Notes under the pieces: model-generated
Database searches by the model: none
The model's input: the letters and a program-made list of their open reading frames with translations, nothing else
What the model was told of the DNA's origin: nothing
Translations under genes and position numbers: made by a program
Shown here: piece after piece, positions 26,001 to 32,615 of the stretch
How positions within the stretch are numbered: the first letter of the stretch is position 1
Layout: each line of letters begins with the position of its first letter
DNA from: Herbaspirillum sp. 3R11
GTDB taxonomy: Bacteria; Pseudomonadota; Gammaproteobacteria; Burkholderiales; Burkholderiaceae_D
Reading direction: 5' to 3'
Length of the DNA stretch: 64,000 nucleotides
Assembly: GCF_004563925.1 (NCBI RefSeq)
Contig: NZ_SPNJ01000004.1
Span: 496,001 to 560,000, forward strand

Positions 26001-28842
26001 CGACCTGCCGATCGTGCTGGTGCAGATACGCGACATGGCCAGCATCGAACTGGTGCGCCAGCTGGTGCAGGCGCATGCTTACTGGCGCTCGAAGGGGCTG
26101 GCGGTCGATCTGGTGATCTGGAACGAAGATCACGCCGGTTACCGGCAAGTGCTGCAGGAGCAGATCCTGAACATGATCTCCTCCGTCACCGGCGCGCATA
26201 CCATCGACCGTCCGGGCGGCATCTTCGTGCGCCTGCTCGACCAGATCTCCGACGAGGACCGTATTCTGTTCCAATCGGTGGCGCGCGTGATCCTGAACGA
26301 CAGCAGCGGTACGCTGGCCGAGCAAGTCGCGCGGCGCGATGCGCCTGAGGTGAAGATGCCGTTGTTGTCCGCGAGGACCGATCTGGTTGCTGACGCCACC
26401 ATCGCGACGTTGCCGGCCGCGCGTGCACCCGCACCATTGCTGGACAACGGCATGGGCGGCTTCAGCGCCGACGGCCGCGAATATCTGATCGTCACCGGTG
26501 ACGACCGTCATACGCCGGCGCCGTGGAGCAACGTCATTGCCAATGCGCAGTTCGGCAGTGTGGTCTCGGAGAGCGGGCAAGCCTATAGCTGGGCCGAGAA
26601 CGCGCATGAATTCCGCCTCACGCCGTGGGCCAACGATCCGGTCAGCGACGGCGGCGGCGAAGCCTTCTATCTGCGTGACGAATACAGCGGCGCCAGCTGG
26701 TCGCCGACGCCGCTGCCGCGACGCGGAACGGGTGAATACCTGACGCGCCATGGTTTCGGCTACAGCGTGTTTGAGCATAGCGAAGCCGGTATCTTCTCGG
26801 CACTGAGCACGTTCGTCGCCCTGGATGCGCCGGTGAAATACATGGTGCTGCGCGTACGCAACGATTCACAGGCGCAGCGTCGTTTGTCCGCCATCGGCTA
26901 CGTCGAATGGGTGCTCGGCGACTTGCGCGCCAAGACGGCGATGCATGTCAATACCGAGACCGACACGGCCACCGGCGCACTGCTGGCCAGCAACCACTAC
27001 AACACGGAGTTTCCGCAACGTGTCGCCTTCTTTGATCTCGACGCCGCCGCCAAGAACGTCACCTGCGATCGCAAGGAGTTCATCGGACGCAACCGCTCGC
27101 TGCAGGATCCCATCGCGCTGGAACGGCAGCGCCTGTCGGGCAAGACCGGCGCCGGCCTGGACCCCTGCGCCGCGATACAGACCACGTTCGACCTGGCGCC
27201 CGGTCAGGAGCGTGAGCTGGTGTTCGTGCTCGGCCTCAGCGATACGCGCCAGACCGATACCGCCACGTTGATCCTGCGTCATCGCGGTGTGACGGCGGCA
27301 CAGGCGACGCTGGCATCGGTCAAGGATTACTGGCAGCGCACGCTCGGCGCAATCCAGGTGACCACGCCGGAACCAACGCTGGACGTACTGGCCAACGGCT
27401 GGCTCCTGTACCAGACGCTGGCTTGCCGCATGTGGGCGCGCAGCGGCTACTACCAATCGGGCGGCGCGTTCGGCTTCCGCGATCAGCTGCAGGACAGCAT
27501 GGCGCTGGTGCACAGCGAACCGGCGCTGGTGCGCAGCCACTTGTTGCTGTGCGCTGCACATCAGTTCGTCGAAGGCGACGTCCAGCATTGGTGGCATCCG
27601 CCGACCGATCGCGGCGTGCGCACGCATTGCTCGGACGATTACCTGTGGCTGCCGCTGGCGGTGCATCGCTACGTCACGATCACCGGGGACACGTCAGTAC
27701 TGGATGAGACCGTACACTTCCTTGAAGGTCGCGCCGTCGGTGCAGAGGAAGATTCCTACTATGACCTGCCGCAACGTTCGGGCGACAGCGCCAGTCTCTA
27801 TCAGCATTGCGTCCGTGCGATCCGCCACGGTTTGCAATTCGGCGTACACGGTTTGTCGCTGATCGGCTCCTGCGACTGGAACGACGGCATGGACAAGGTC
27901 GGCGAACACGGCAGGGGCGAAAGCGTCTGGCTCAGCTTCTTCTTCTACGAAGTGATGCAGCGTTTCGCCGACGTTGCGGTGATCCATCAGGATCAGACGT
28001 TCGCCGCCGAGTGCCGCGCGCAGGCGCAGACGCTGCAGCAGCACATCGAACAGAACGGCTGGGACGGCAACTGGTATCTGCGTGCGTATTTCGACGACGG
28101 CACGCCGCTCGGTTCCCACGCCAACGTCGAGTGCCAGATCGATTCGATCTCGCAAAGCTGGTCCGTGCTGTCCGGCGCCGGCAATGCCGATCGCACGCAA
28201 CAGGCGATGCAATCGGTGCGTCAACGCCTGGTCCGCGACGACGACAAGCTGATCCAGTTGCTCGATCCGCCGTTTGACCGCTCCGATCAGAATCCCGGCT
28301 ATATCCGCGGCTATGTACCCGGCGTGCGCGAAAACGGCGGGCAATACACACATGCCGCCATCTGGACAATCATGGCCTTCGCGCGCATGGGCGACCGGCA
28401 GTCGGCATGGGACCTGATGCGCATGATCAATCCCATCAATCACGCGCGCAATGCCGAAGAGATCGCGGTCTACAAGGTCGAGCCTTACGTGGTCGCTGCC
28501 GACGTCTACGCCGTCACGCCGCACACCGGTCGCGGCGGCTGGACCTGGTACACCGGCTCGGCCGGATGGATGTACCGCTTGCTGGTCGAATCGCTGCTGG
28601 GCTTCCATGTCGAAGGCGACAAACTGACCATCAATGCCTGCGTGCCGGACGACTGGGACAGCTATGGCATCGACTACCGTTACGGCGACACCACCTATCG
28701 GATCATGATCACGCAAACGAGGGGAAATGGGTCACCGGGAGCATGCCGCTTCAGCGTCGATGGCATAGCCTTAGCTGAGGCTGTCCTGACGCTGGTCGAT
28801 GATCGTCAGGAGCATCGTATCGACGTCATGTTGTCGCGCTAA
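20053..28842 (+). CDS. ndvB: Cyclic beta-1,2-glucan synthase (NdvB/ChvB family)
   Basis: A 2929-residue inner-membrane enzyme that makes cyclic beta-1,2-glucans for the periplasm, important in osmoadaptation and plant interaction in rhizobia. Residues about 410-475 contain the first membrane segments. A GT84 glycosyltransferase domain follows, with the D-T-D-T-E-L-P-R-D motif near 632-640 and R-R-H-R-W-I-R-G-D-W-Q near 776. More membrane spans lie near 835-870 and 950-995. A glycoamylase-like domain (GVPGLGFKRGLGDDLVIAPY near 1495, H-H-Q-G-M-G near 1565) precedes two beta-sandwich domains and a GH94 phosphorylase domain (G-G-A-F-G-F-R-D-Q-L-Q-D near 2468; catalytic D in S-C-D-W-N-D-G-M-D near 2605). 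Length and order match NdvB. It is monocistronic; no ndvA-like exporter is adjacent. Confidence 0.93.
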   Translation: MNEDQNILIEELPLRAELFSALQMEQHGRVLANAHKLNPDYGPDKLLVRLADNELTIIDACTRLTEAIKAGRQVTPAAEWLLDNYYLIEEQIRTAKRHLPKNYSKELPRLLNGLSAGSPRVYDIALETISHGDGRVDPESLSRFVVAYQQTTTLNLGELWAIPIMLRLALIENLRRVAARLSATLINRNLAHSWADAMLDVAEKNPSNLILQVADMARSAPPMESAFVAELVRRLQGQSPTLTLPLTWLAQRLTASGNSIEQLVQQESQSQAADQVSISNSIGSLRFLSSMDWREFVETMSAVDHILREDPDDTYARMDFATRDRYRHVVEKISREGSLSETDVAHRAIAMARAAATVATAAPTQNNGADRRAHVGYYLIDAGLPSLQATAAIPVTPREKLTRLASTRPLATYLGAIALISALSTWWVLAEAHQRGGQYWHPLWLAVLGALAILPASQLAQSIINWLVPLLTPPRLLPRMDLSGGIPPECHTLVVVPTLLVTSAGAENLVEALEVRFLANQDANLRFCLLTDFADAASENMPADAPLLAFATELLNALNLKYPRAGGDNFLLLHRPRRWNPAQATWMGYERKRGKLGDLNAFLRGGAQEPFSAIVGDTGGLLNTRYVITLDTDTELPRDAARQFVATMAHPLNRPVYDPAQRKISDGYGILQPRVAVSSPSAQASRYELLYGGETGIDPYTRTVSDVYQDLFGEGSFIGKGIYDVDAFEKVLQERMPENRILSHDLLEGNYVRAGLISDVQLYEQYPSRYSADVSRRHRWIRGDWQIAAWMWPRVPVRRDAAGKLHYEKTPLSALSRWKLFDNLRRSLVAPALTLVTLSGWMLLPGAWFWTGIVLAVTLVPTVCSLLLNLIRKPDDIRLQQHVSAAFTTLGAQLVHAGLAISLLPYESWYQLDAIVRTQWRLHVSGKGLLDWNSSGEANARAGNGLRSYYTAMWQSPLLALAVAVYLVLRHPMALTAAAPILLLWWLAPVIVFRISQPILRRAPRLDDTQQSYLHALARKTWLFFETYVGPADNWLPPDNMQEHPVEVLARRTSPTNIGLSLLANLTAYDFGYIPGGQLLERTRNTFQTMAALERHQGHFYNWYDTQYLRPLPPAYVSTVDSGNLAGHLLTLLPGLQALADAPVLHAKLFPGIRTAHAILHELSRTLPLTGEQQLSPLFTRELDSACATPPTSLSQACVVLESLNRHVDEFSRGLNQVSFSSTTSTPGSPSDKQPQRFSQLRSWERALASQCREALAELHALAPWLRSDQLQRCCEEFPSLAATLNGPLSLRQIAQLPALIAQAQAPVSANAVESKRVPGDLQTLFKEASDLAAARLAAIDMLAVQAGEFARMEYRFLYDPATHLLAIGYNVTERRRDTGFYDLLASEARLATFVGIAQGQLPQDSWFALGRQLTLAGGEPILLSWSGSMFEYLMPLLVMPTFGGTLLDQTYRSVVERQISYGAQRGVYWGMSESGYHSFDASLNYQYRTFGVPGLGFKRGLGDDLVIAPYASMMALMVAPEQACSNLQAMSAAGFEGVFGMYEAIDYTASRLPRGQNNALIRSFMAHHQGMGLLSLAYLLLDRPMQRRFESYPLFQATMSLLHERVPKAGANYSSASELADVRVASTAQDQQIRIVRRPDPRTPEVQLLSNGRYHVMVTSAGGGYSRWNDVAVTRWREDTTRDHWGSFCYVQDIRDKEFWSTAYQPTLATPTHYEVIFSEGRAEFRRNDRDIEMHTEIVVSPEDDIELRRTKITNRSRTTRTLEITTYGEVVLAPSAADAMHPAFSNLFVQTEIDMQRGAILCTRRPRSANEVVPWMFHLMAVHGGGDTHADAASYETDRMQFLGRGNTPATPQAMRQTGPLSNSAGSVLDPIMAIRRRITLEAEQSVTIDVVTGVAATRDVCAELIGKYQDRHLADRVMELAWTHNQVVLRQLNASEADAQLYGRLANSVVYANPLLRADASILARNRRGQSALWSYAISGDLPIVLVQIRDMASIELVRQLVQAHAYWRSKGLAVDLVIWNEDHAGYRQVLQEQILNMISSVTGAHTIDRPGGIFVRLLDQISDEDRILFQSVARVILNDSSGTLAEQVARRDAPEVKMPLLSARTDLVADATIATLPAARAPAPLLDNGMGGFSADGREYLIVTGDDRHTPAPWSNVIANAQFGSVVSESGQAYSWAENAHEFRLTPWANDPVSDGGGEAFYLRDEYSGASWSPTPLPRRGTGEYLTRHGFGYSVFEHSEAGIFSALSTFVALDAPVKYMVLRVRNDSQAQRRLSAIGYVEWVLGDLRAKTAMHVNTETDTATGALLASNHYNTEFPQRVAFFDLDAAAKNVTCDRKEFIGRNRSLQDPIALERQRLSGKTGAGLDPCAAIQTTFDLAPGQERELVFVLGLSDTRQTDTATLILRHRGVTAAQATLASVKDYWQRTLGAIQVTTPEPTLDVLANGWLLYQTLACRMWARSGYYQSGGAFGFRDQLQDSMALVHSEPALVRSHLLLCAAHQFVEGDVQHWWHPPTDRGVRTHCSDDYLWLPLAVHRYVTITGDTSVLDETVHFLEGRAVGAEEDSYYDLPQRSGDSASLYQHCVRAIRHGLQFGVHGLSLIGSCDWNDGMDKVGEHGRGESVWLSFFFYEVMQRFADVAVIHQDQTFAAECRAQAQTLQQHIEQNGWDGNWYLRAYFDDGTPLGSHANVECQIDSISQSWSVLSGAGNADRTQQAMQSVRQRLVRDDDKLIQLLDPPFDRSDQNPGYIRGYVPGVRENGGQYTHAAIWTIMAFARMGDRQSAWDLMRMINPINHARNAEEIAVYKVEPYVVAADVYAVTPHTGRGGWTWYTGSAGWMYRLLVESLLGFHVEGDKLTINACVPDDWDSYGIDYRYGDTTYRIMITQTRGNGSPGACRFSVDGIALAEAVLTLVDDRQEHRIDVMLSR

Positions 28843-28867
28843 GCTGGTGGTGCCGGATTGCAGCAAT

Positions 28868-30589
28868 TCACTCCGGCGTCTTGCCCACCATCCTGGCCGC
28901 ACGCAGGAAATCAAAATCCACGCCCTGGTCGGCCTGCGTCACGGTGTCGAGGAACAGCTTGGCATAGCCGCGCTCGGCGGTGGGAATGACCAGCGGCGTC
29001 TCTTGTGCACGCCGGGCCAGTTCTTCGTCCGTCACCAGCAAGGCGATCTCCCGGCTCGACACGCTCAGGCGGATGCGGTCGCCGTTTCGTACATAGGCCA
29101 GCGGTCCGCCGATGGCCGACTCCGGGGTGACGTGCAGCACGATGGTGCCGAAGGCGGTGCCGCTCATGCGGCCGTCGGAAACCCGTACGATGTCTTTCAC
29201 GCCGGCGCGCGCCAGCTTGCGCGGGATCGGGATGTAGCCGGCTTCGGGCATGCCGGGCGCACCTTTGGGACCGATGTTCTTGAGCACCAGGATGTCGTCC
29301 GCGCTGACGTCCAGCGTGTCGCTGTCGATGCGCGTGGCCATGTCCTCGACGTTCTCGAACACCACGGCGCGTCCAACGTGCTCCATCAGCCGCGCGTCTG
29401 CCGCCGACTGCTTGATGATCGCGCCGCCGGGCGCCAGGTTGCCGCGCAGGACGGCGATGCTGCCTTGCGGATAAATGGGATTGGCAGCCGAACGCACGAC
29501 GTCTTGCGGAAAGCCGTCGCCGGCGCGTTCGAGTTCTTCGCCCAGCGTGCGTCCGGTCACCGTCATCGCCTCGAGTCGTAGCAAGGGCTTGAGTTCACGT
29601 AGCAGCGTCGCCATGCCGCCGGCGTGGTGGAAGTCCTCCATGTAATGTTTGCCAGAGGGCTTCAAGTCCAGCAGCACCGGCGTCTCGCGGCCCATGCGGT
29701 CAAGCGCCTCCAGATCGATCTCGAGTCCCATGCGTCCGGCAATCGCGGTCAGGTGCACGATGCCATTGGTGGAGCCGCCGATGGCCAGCAACACCCGCAT
29801 GGCGTTCTCGAAGGCGGCCGGCGTCAGTATCTTGTCGATGGTCAGGCCGTCGTGCGCCATCTGCACCGCCTGCGCGCCGGTTTCTTCGGCCACGCGAATG
29901 CGGTCTGCGGTCACCGCCGGCGGCGAGGCGCCCCCCGGCACCGTCATGCCCATGGCTTCGGCGATGCAGGCCATGGTGCTGGCGGTGCCCATCACGGAAC
30001 AGGTCCCCACGCTGGCGACCAGCTGGTTGTTGACCTCGGCAATTTCTTCCGCGTCGATTTCTTCGGCGCGATATTTGCCCCAGTAGCGCCGGCAATCGGT
30101 GCACGCCCCGACCCGTTCGCTGCGATGACTGCCGGTGAGCATGGAGCCGGTGATGAGCTGGATCGAAGGAATGCCCGCCGAGGCCGCGCCCATCAGTTGC
30201 GCCGGCACGGTCTTGTCGCAGCCGCCGATGAGCACCACGGCGTCCATCGGCTGCGCACGCACCATTTCTTCGGTGTCCATCGACATCAGGTTGCGCAAGT
30301 ACATGCTGGTCGGCGCCGAGAAACTCTCGTGGATCGAGATGGTCGGAAAATCCATCGGCAATCCGCCCGCCAGCATCACGCCGCGCTTGACTGCTTCGAT
30401 CAGCTGGGGCGCGTTGCCGTGGCAGGGGTTGTAGCTGCTGCCGGTGTTGACGATGCCGACCACCGGCCGCTCGAGCGCCTGGTCGGTGTAGCCGGCGCCC
30501 TTGATGAAAGCCTTGCGCAGGAACAGCGAGAAGCCCTGGTCGCCGTAGTTGGTGAGTCCTTTTTTCAAACCGGTTTGCTTGGGTTTCAT
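28868..30589 (-). CDS. IlvD/Edd-family sugar-acid dehydratase
   Basis: A 573-residue Fe-S dehydratase. The three cluster cysteines are Cys56 (N-P-C-H-G), Cys124 (G-G-C-D-K-T) and Cys197 (G-T-C-S-V-M-G-T-A). Later blocks L-R-G-N-L-A-P-G-G-A-I-I-K and D-G-R-M-S-G-T-A-F-G-T are diagnostic. The C-terminus (G-V-D-F-D-F-L) resembles arabinonate/xylonate dehydratases more than dihydroxy-acid dehydratase of branched-chain synthesis. It would convert an aldonate to a 2-keto-3-deoxy acid in the cytoplasm. A divergent LysR gene probably regulates it. A 2-keto-3-deoxyarabonate dehydratase at 55874-56812 could supply the next step. Exact substrate is inferred. Confidence 0.85.
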   Translation of the reverse strand: MKPKQTGLKKGLTNYGDQGFSLFLRKAFIKGAGYTDQALERPVVGIVNTGSSYNPCHGNAPQLIEAVKRGVMLAGGLPMDFPTISIHESFSAPTSMYLRNLMSMDTEEMVRAQPMDAVVLIGGCDKTVPAQLMGAASAGIPSIQLITGSMLTGSHRSERVGACTDCRRYWGKYRAEEIDAEEIAEVNNQLVASVGTCSVMGTASTMACIAEAMGMTVPGGASPPAVTADRIRVAEETGAQAVQMAHDGLTIDKILTPAAFENAMRVLLAIGGSTNGIVHLTAIAGRMGLEIDLEALDRMGRETPVLLDLKPSGKHYMEDFHHAGGMATLLRELKPLLRLEAMTVTGRTLGEELERAGDGFPQDVVRSAANPIYPQGSIAVLRGNLAPGGAIIKQSAADARLMEHVGRAVVFENVEDMATRIDSDTLDVSADDILVLKNIGPKGAPGMPEAGYIPIPRKLARAGVKDIVRVSDGRMSGTAFGTIVLHVTPESAIGGPLAYVRNGDRIRLSVSSREIALLVTDEELARRAQETPLVIPTAERGYAKLFLDTVTQADQGVDFDFLRAARMVGKTPE

Positions 30590-30644
30590 TTGTCTCGTTT
30601 CCGGCTGCCTGCCCGCAAGGTCGGTAGCTTGTCGGTTATCGAAG

Positions 30645-30660
30645 CCTGTTGATCAACAGG
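30645..30660. promoter_or_regulatory. Perfect 16-base palindrome, candidate operator
   Basis: CCTGTTGATCAACAGG is its own reverse complement. It lies in the 158-base region between the sugar-acid dehydratase and the divergent LysR gene, so it is a plausible regulator site for one or both. Confidence 0.5.
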
Positions 30661-30747
30661 TGGTGAAGCGGAATACTGGGCGCTTTCATTACAAAAAACA
30701 ATTTGGTATTTCTTGCTTTAAAAGAAGATATTTTTTAGTATCGATGC

Positions 30748-31647
30748 ATGGACCTTCGCTACATTCAAAGCTTCGTCGCCACCGTCGAATGCGGTTCGAT
30801 CGCCGAGGCGGCGCGCCGTCTGGACCTGACGTCGGCAGCGTTGGCCGCGCGCGTCAAGGCGCTCGAAGAAGAACTCGGGACGCCCCTCCTCAAGCGCTCC
30901 GGCCGTTCCGTGAAGCCGACTGCGGCCGGCCTCAACATTCTCGACAGCGCCCGCAGCATGTTGCGCGAAGAGCGCGACCTGCGTGCGATGGCCGTCAAGG
31001 AATCGCCGGTCGGCGAATTGCGTCTGGGCACCTTCGTCTCGGCGCTGACCACCGTGCTGCCGCCGGTCTTGCGCACGCTCTACGCGGAGCATCCCGATCT
31101 GTCGGTGTCGGTGGTGTCGAATGGTTCAGTCGAGTTGTGCCGCATGGTGGCGGCAGGAGAACTGGATGCGGCGGTGGTGGTCGAGCCGCAGTTCGCGATT
31201 CCCAAGACCTGTGAATGGCGTCCTCTGATGGACGAACCGCTGGTGGTGGTGGCGCCTGTCGCCATGGCCGGTCGCGATCCGCATGCGCTGCTGCGCGAGG
31301 AACCGTTCATCCGCTACGACCGTACGGTCTGGGGCGGCCAGTTGGCCGATCGCTATTTGCGCGATCACGGCATTCGTCCGCATCAGCGCCTGGAGATCAA
31401 TGGACTGATGTCGATTGCCGTGATGGTTGATCATGGACTCGGCGTGTCGCTGTTGCCCGACTGGTCGGCGCTGTGGTCGGGCGGTCTGTCGATCGCGCGG
31501 GTGCCGTTGCCGAGCCATGCGCCGGTACGCCGGATCGGTTTCATCTGGGGTGTGCAACGTCCTCATGCCCATCTTGCCGGCCTGTTCTTGAAGCACGCCG
31601 AAGCAGTGTTTCAGAAACAGTCCGGCAAGCGCAATTCGCGCAAATAG
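30748..31647 (+). CDS. LysR-family regulator divergent from sugar-acid dehydratase
   Basis: A 299-residue LysR regulator: M-D-L-R-Y-I-Q-S-F-V-A-T-V-E-C-G-S-I opens the helix-turn-helix, followed by A-L-A-A-R-V-K-A-L-E-E-E-L-G. The effector domain reads G-E-L-R-L-G-T-F-V-S-A-L. The start is 158 bases from the dehydratase start on the other strand. It likely controls that gene in response to a sugar acid. It converges with the PDZ lipoprotein gene, 37 bases apart, with no clear terminator. Confidence 0.88.
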   Translation: MDLRYIQSFVATVECGSIAEAARRLDLTSAALAARVKALEEELGTPLLKRSGRSVKPTAAGLNILDSARSMLREERDLRAMAVKESPVGELRLGTFVSALTTVLPPVLRTLYAEHPDLSVSVVSNGSVELCRMVAAGELDAAVVVEPQFAIPKTCEWRPLMDEPLVVVAPVAMAGRDPHALLREEPFIRYDRTVWGGQLADRYLRDHGIRPHQRLEINGLMSIAVMVDHGLGVSLLPDWSALWSGGLSIARVPLPSHAPVRRIGFIWGVQRPHAHLAGLFLKHAEAVFQKQSGKRNSRK

Positions 31648-31684
31648 CCACCCGGGCGGGTCGGCTATTTGCAGACACAACGGC

Positions 31685-32542
31685 TTATTTCTTCTTCGCC
31701 GCCTTCTTGTTCGGCGCCAGTTTCTCCAGCGCCTGACGTGCATAATCCGCCACTTGGCCCTCAGGCTGAATGCTGAGAACCCGTCGATAGGCATCCTGCG
31801 CACCGATGACGTCGCGCAGCTTCTCCATGGTCTGTCCATAGAAATACCAGGCCAGCGTGTCTTGGGGAGACTGTTGCAGCACCTGCTGGTACTTGCGCGC
31901 AGCATCGGTATAGCGGGCGGCGTCGAAGTCGGCCGTGGCCGCATCCATCAGGCTGCCGGCGGCGGGAGCTGCTTTGGCCACCGGCGCACCGAAATCAACC
32001 AGGACGACTTGCTGGCGTCGATTGCGCCAGACCAGCACTTCTATCCTGGCGCCGGCTTCAGGCTGACCGATTGCCGCCGCCACTTCGGCTGCGGTCGCCA
32101 GCTTCTGGCCATTGATGCCGAGGATGACGTCGCCGGCCACCAGACCGGCCCGCTCGGCTGCCGATGCGGTCATCACTTCTCCGATCAGCGCGCCTTTGGC
32201 ATTGGGCAAGCCCAGCGGCCTGGCCGCGGCCGGCAGGAGCGGATCGAGACGAATACCCAGCATGGGCCTGGCGCTTGTGGTGGGACATTTCTTTTCCAGA
32301 CGCACCTGTTTTACTGCCGCGATGTGTCGTTGCCAAAACGGCTTGCTCGACACATCCGCGGTTTTTTCCAGGGCGGTGTTGAAGCCGCGCTCGGAGACCG
32401 CCAGCGCATCGCAATCGAGCGCCCGGTATTTGACCAGCGCTTCAGCAAACGGATCGGGCGCAACGTACGGCGGCGGCAGAGGCGCGCATCCCGCCAATGA
32501 GATCAACAGCACGATGAGAATTGCATTGCAGACTTTTGACAC
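31685..32542 (-). CDS. Lipoprotein with PDZ and TPR-like domains
   Basis: A 285-residue protein read from GTG 32542, which has a G-rich CCGGGGGG upstream and yields a short signal peptide ending in the lipobox L-A-G-C. Residues about 90-180 form a PDZ domain (R-P-M-L-G-I-R-L-D, V-A-G-D-V-I-L-G-I-N-G-Q-K-L). Residues about 205-275 contain TPR-like helices (Y-T-D-A-A-R-K-Y-Q-Q-V-L-Q-Q-S-P) and a lysine-rich end. It is probably an envelope scaffold or protease partner. An in-frame ATG at 32578 is an alternative. It lies 73 bases downstream of the Arg/Gln-repeat protein and is probably cotranscribed with it. Confidence 0.75.
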   Translation of the reverse strand: MSKVCNAILIVLLISLAGCAPLPPPYVAPDPFAEALVKYRALDCDALAVSERGFNTALEKTADVSSKPFWQRHIAAVKQVRLEKKCPTTSARPMLGIRLDPLLPAAARPLGLPNAKGALIGEVMTASAAERAGLVAGDVILGINGQKLATAAEVAAAIGQPEAGARIEVLVWRNRRQQVVLVDFGAPVAKAAPAAGSLMDAATADFDAARYTDAARKYQQVLQQSPQDTLAWYFYGQTMEKLRDVIGAQDAYRRVLSIQPEGQVADYARQALEKLAPNKKAAKKK

Positions 32543-32615
32543 TGACTTGCCCCCCGGTTTATTGCAACGAGCATGCATGCTCTTCGTGTTCGATTGCCGA
32601 TATGCCGCTTGCATG

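Noticed and set aside
22087..26778. Several 430-490-codon minus-strand frames inside the glucan synthase gene
   Set aside because: They overlap a continuous, domain-rich 2929-residue protein; their composition is shadow-like (Arg/Gln/His-rich).
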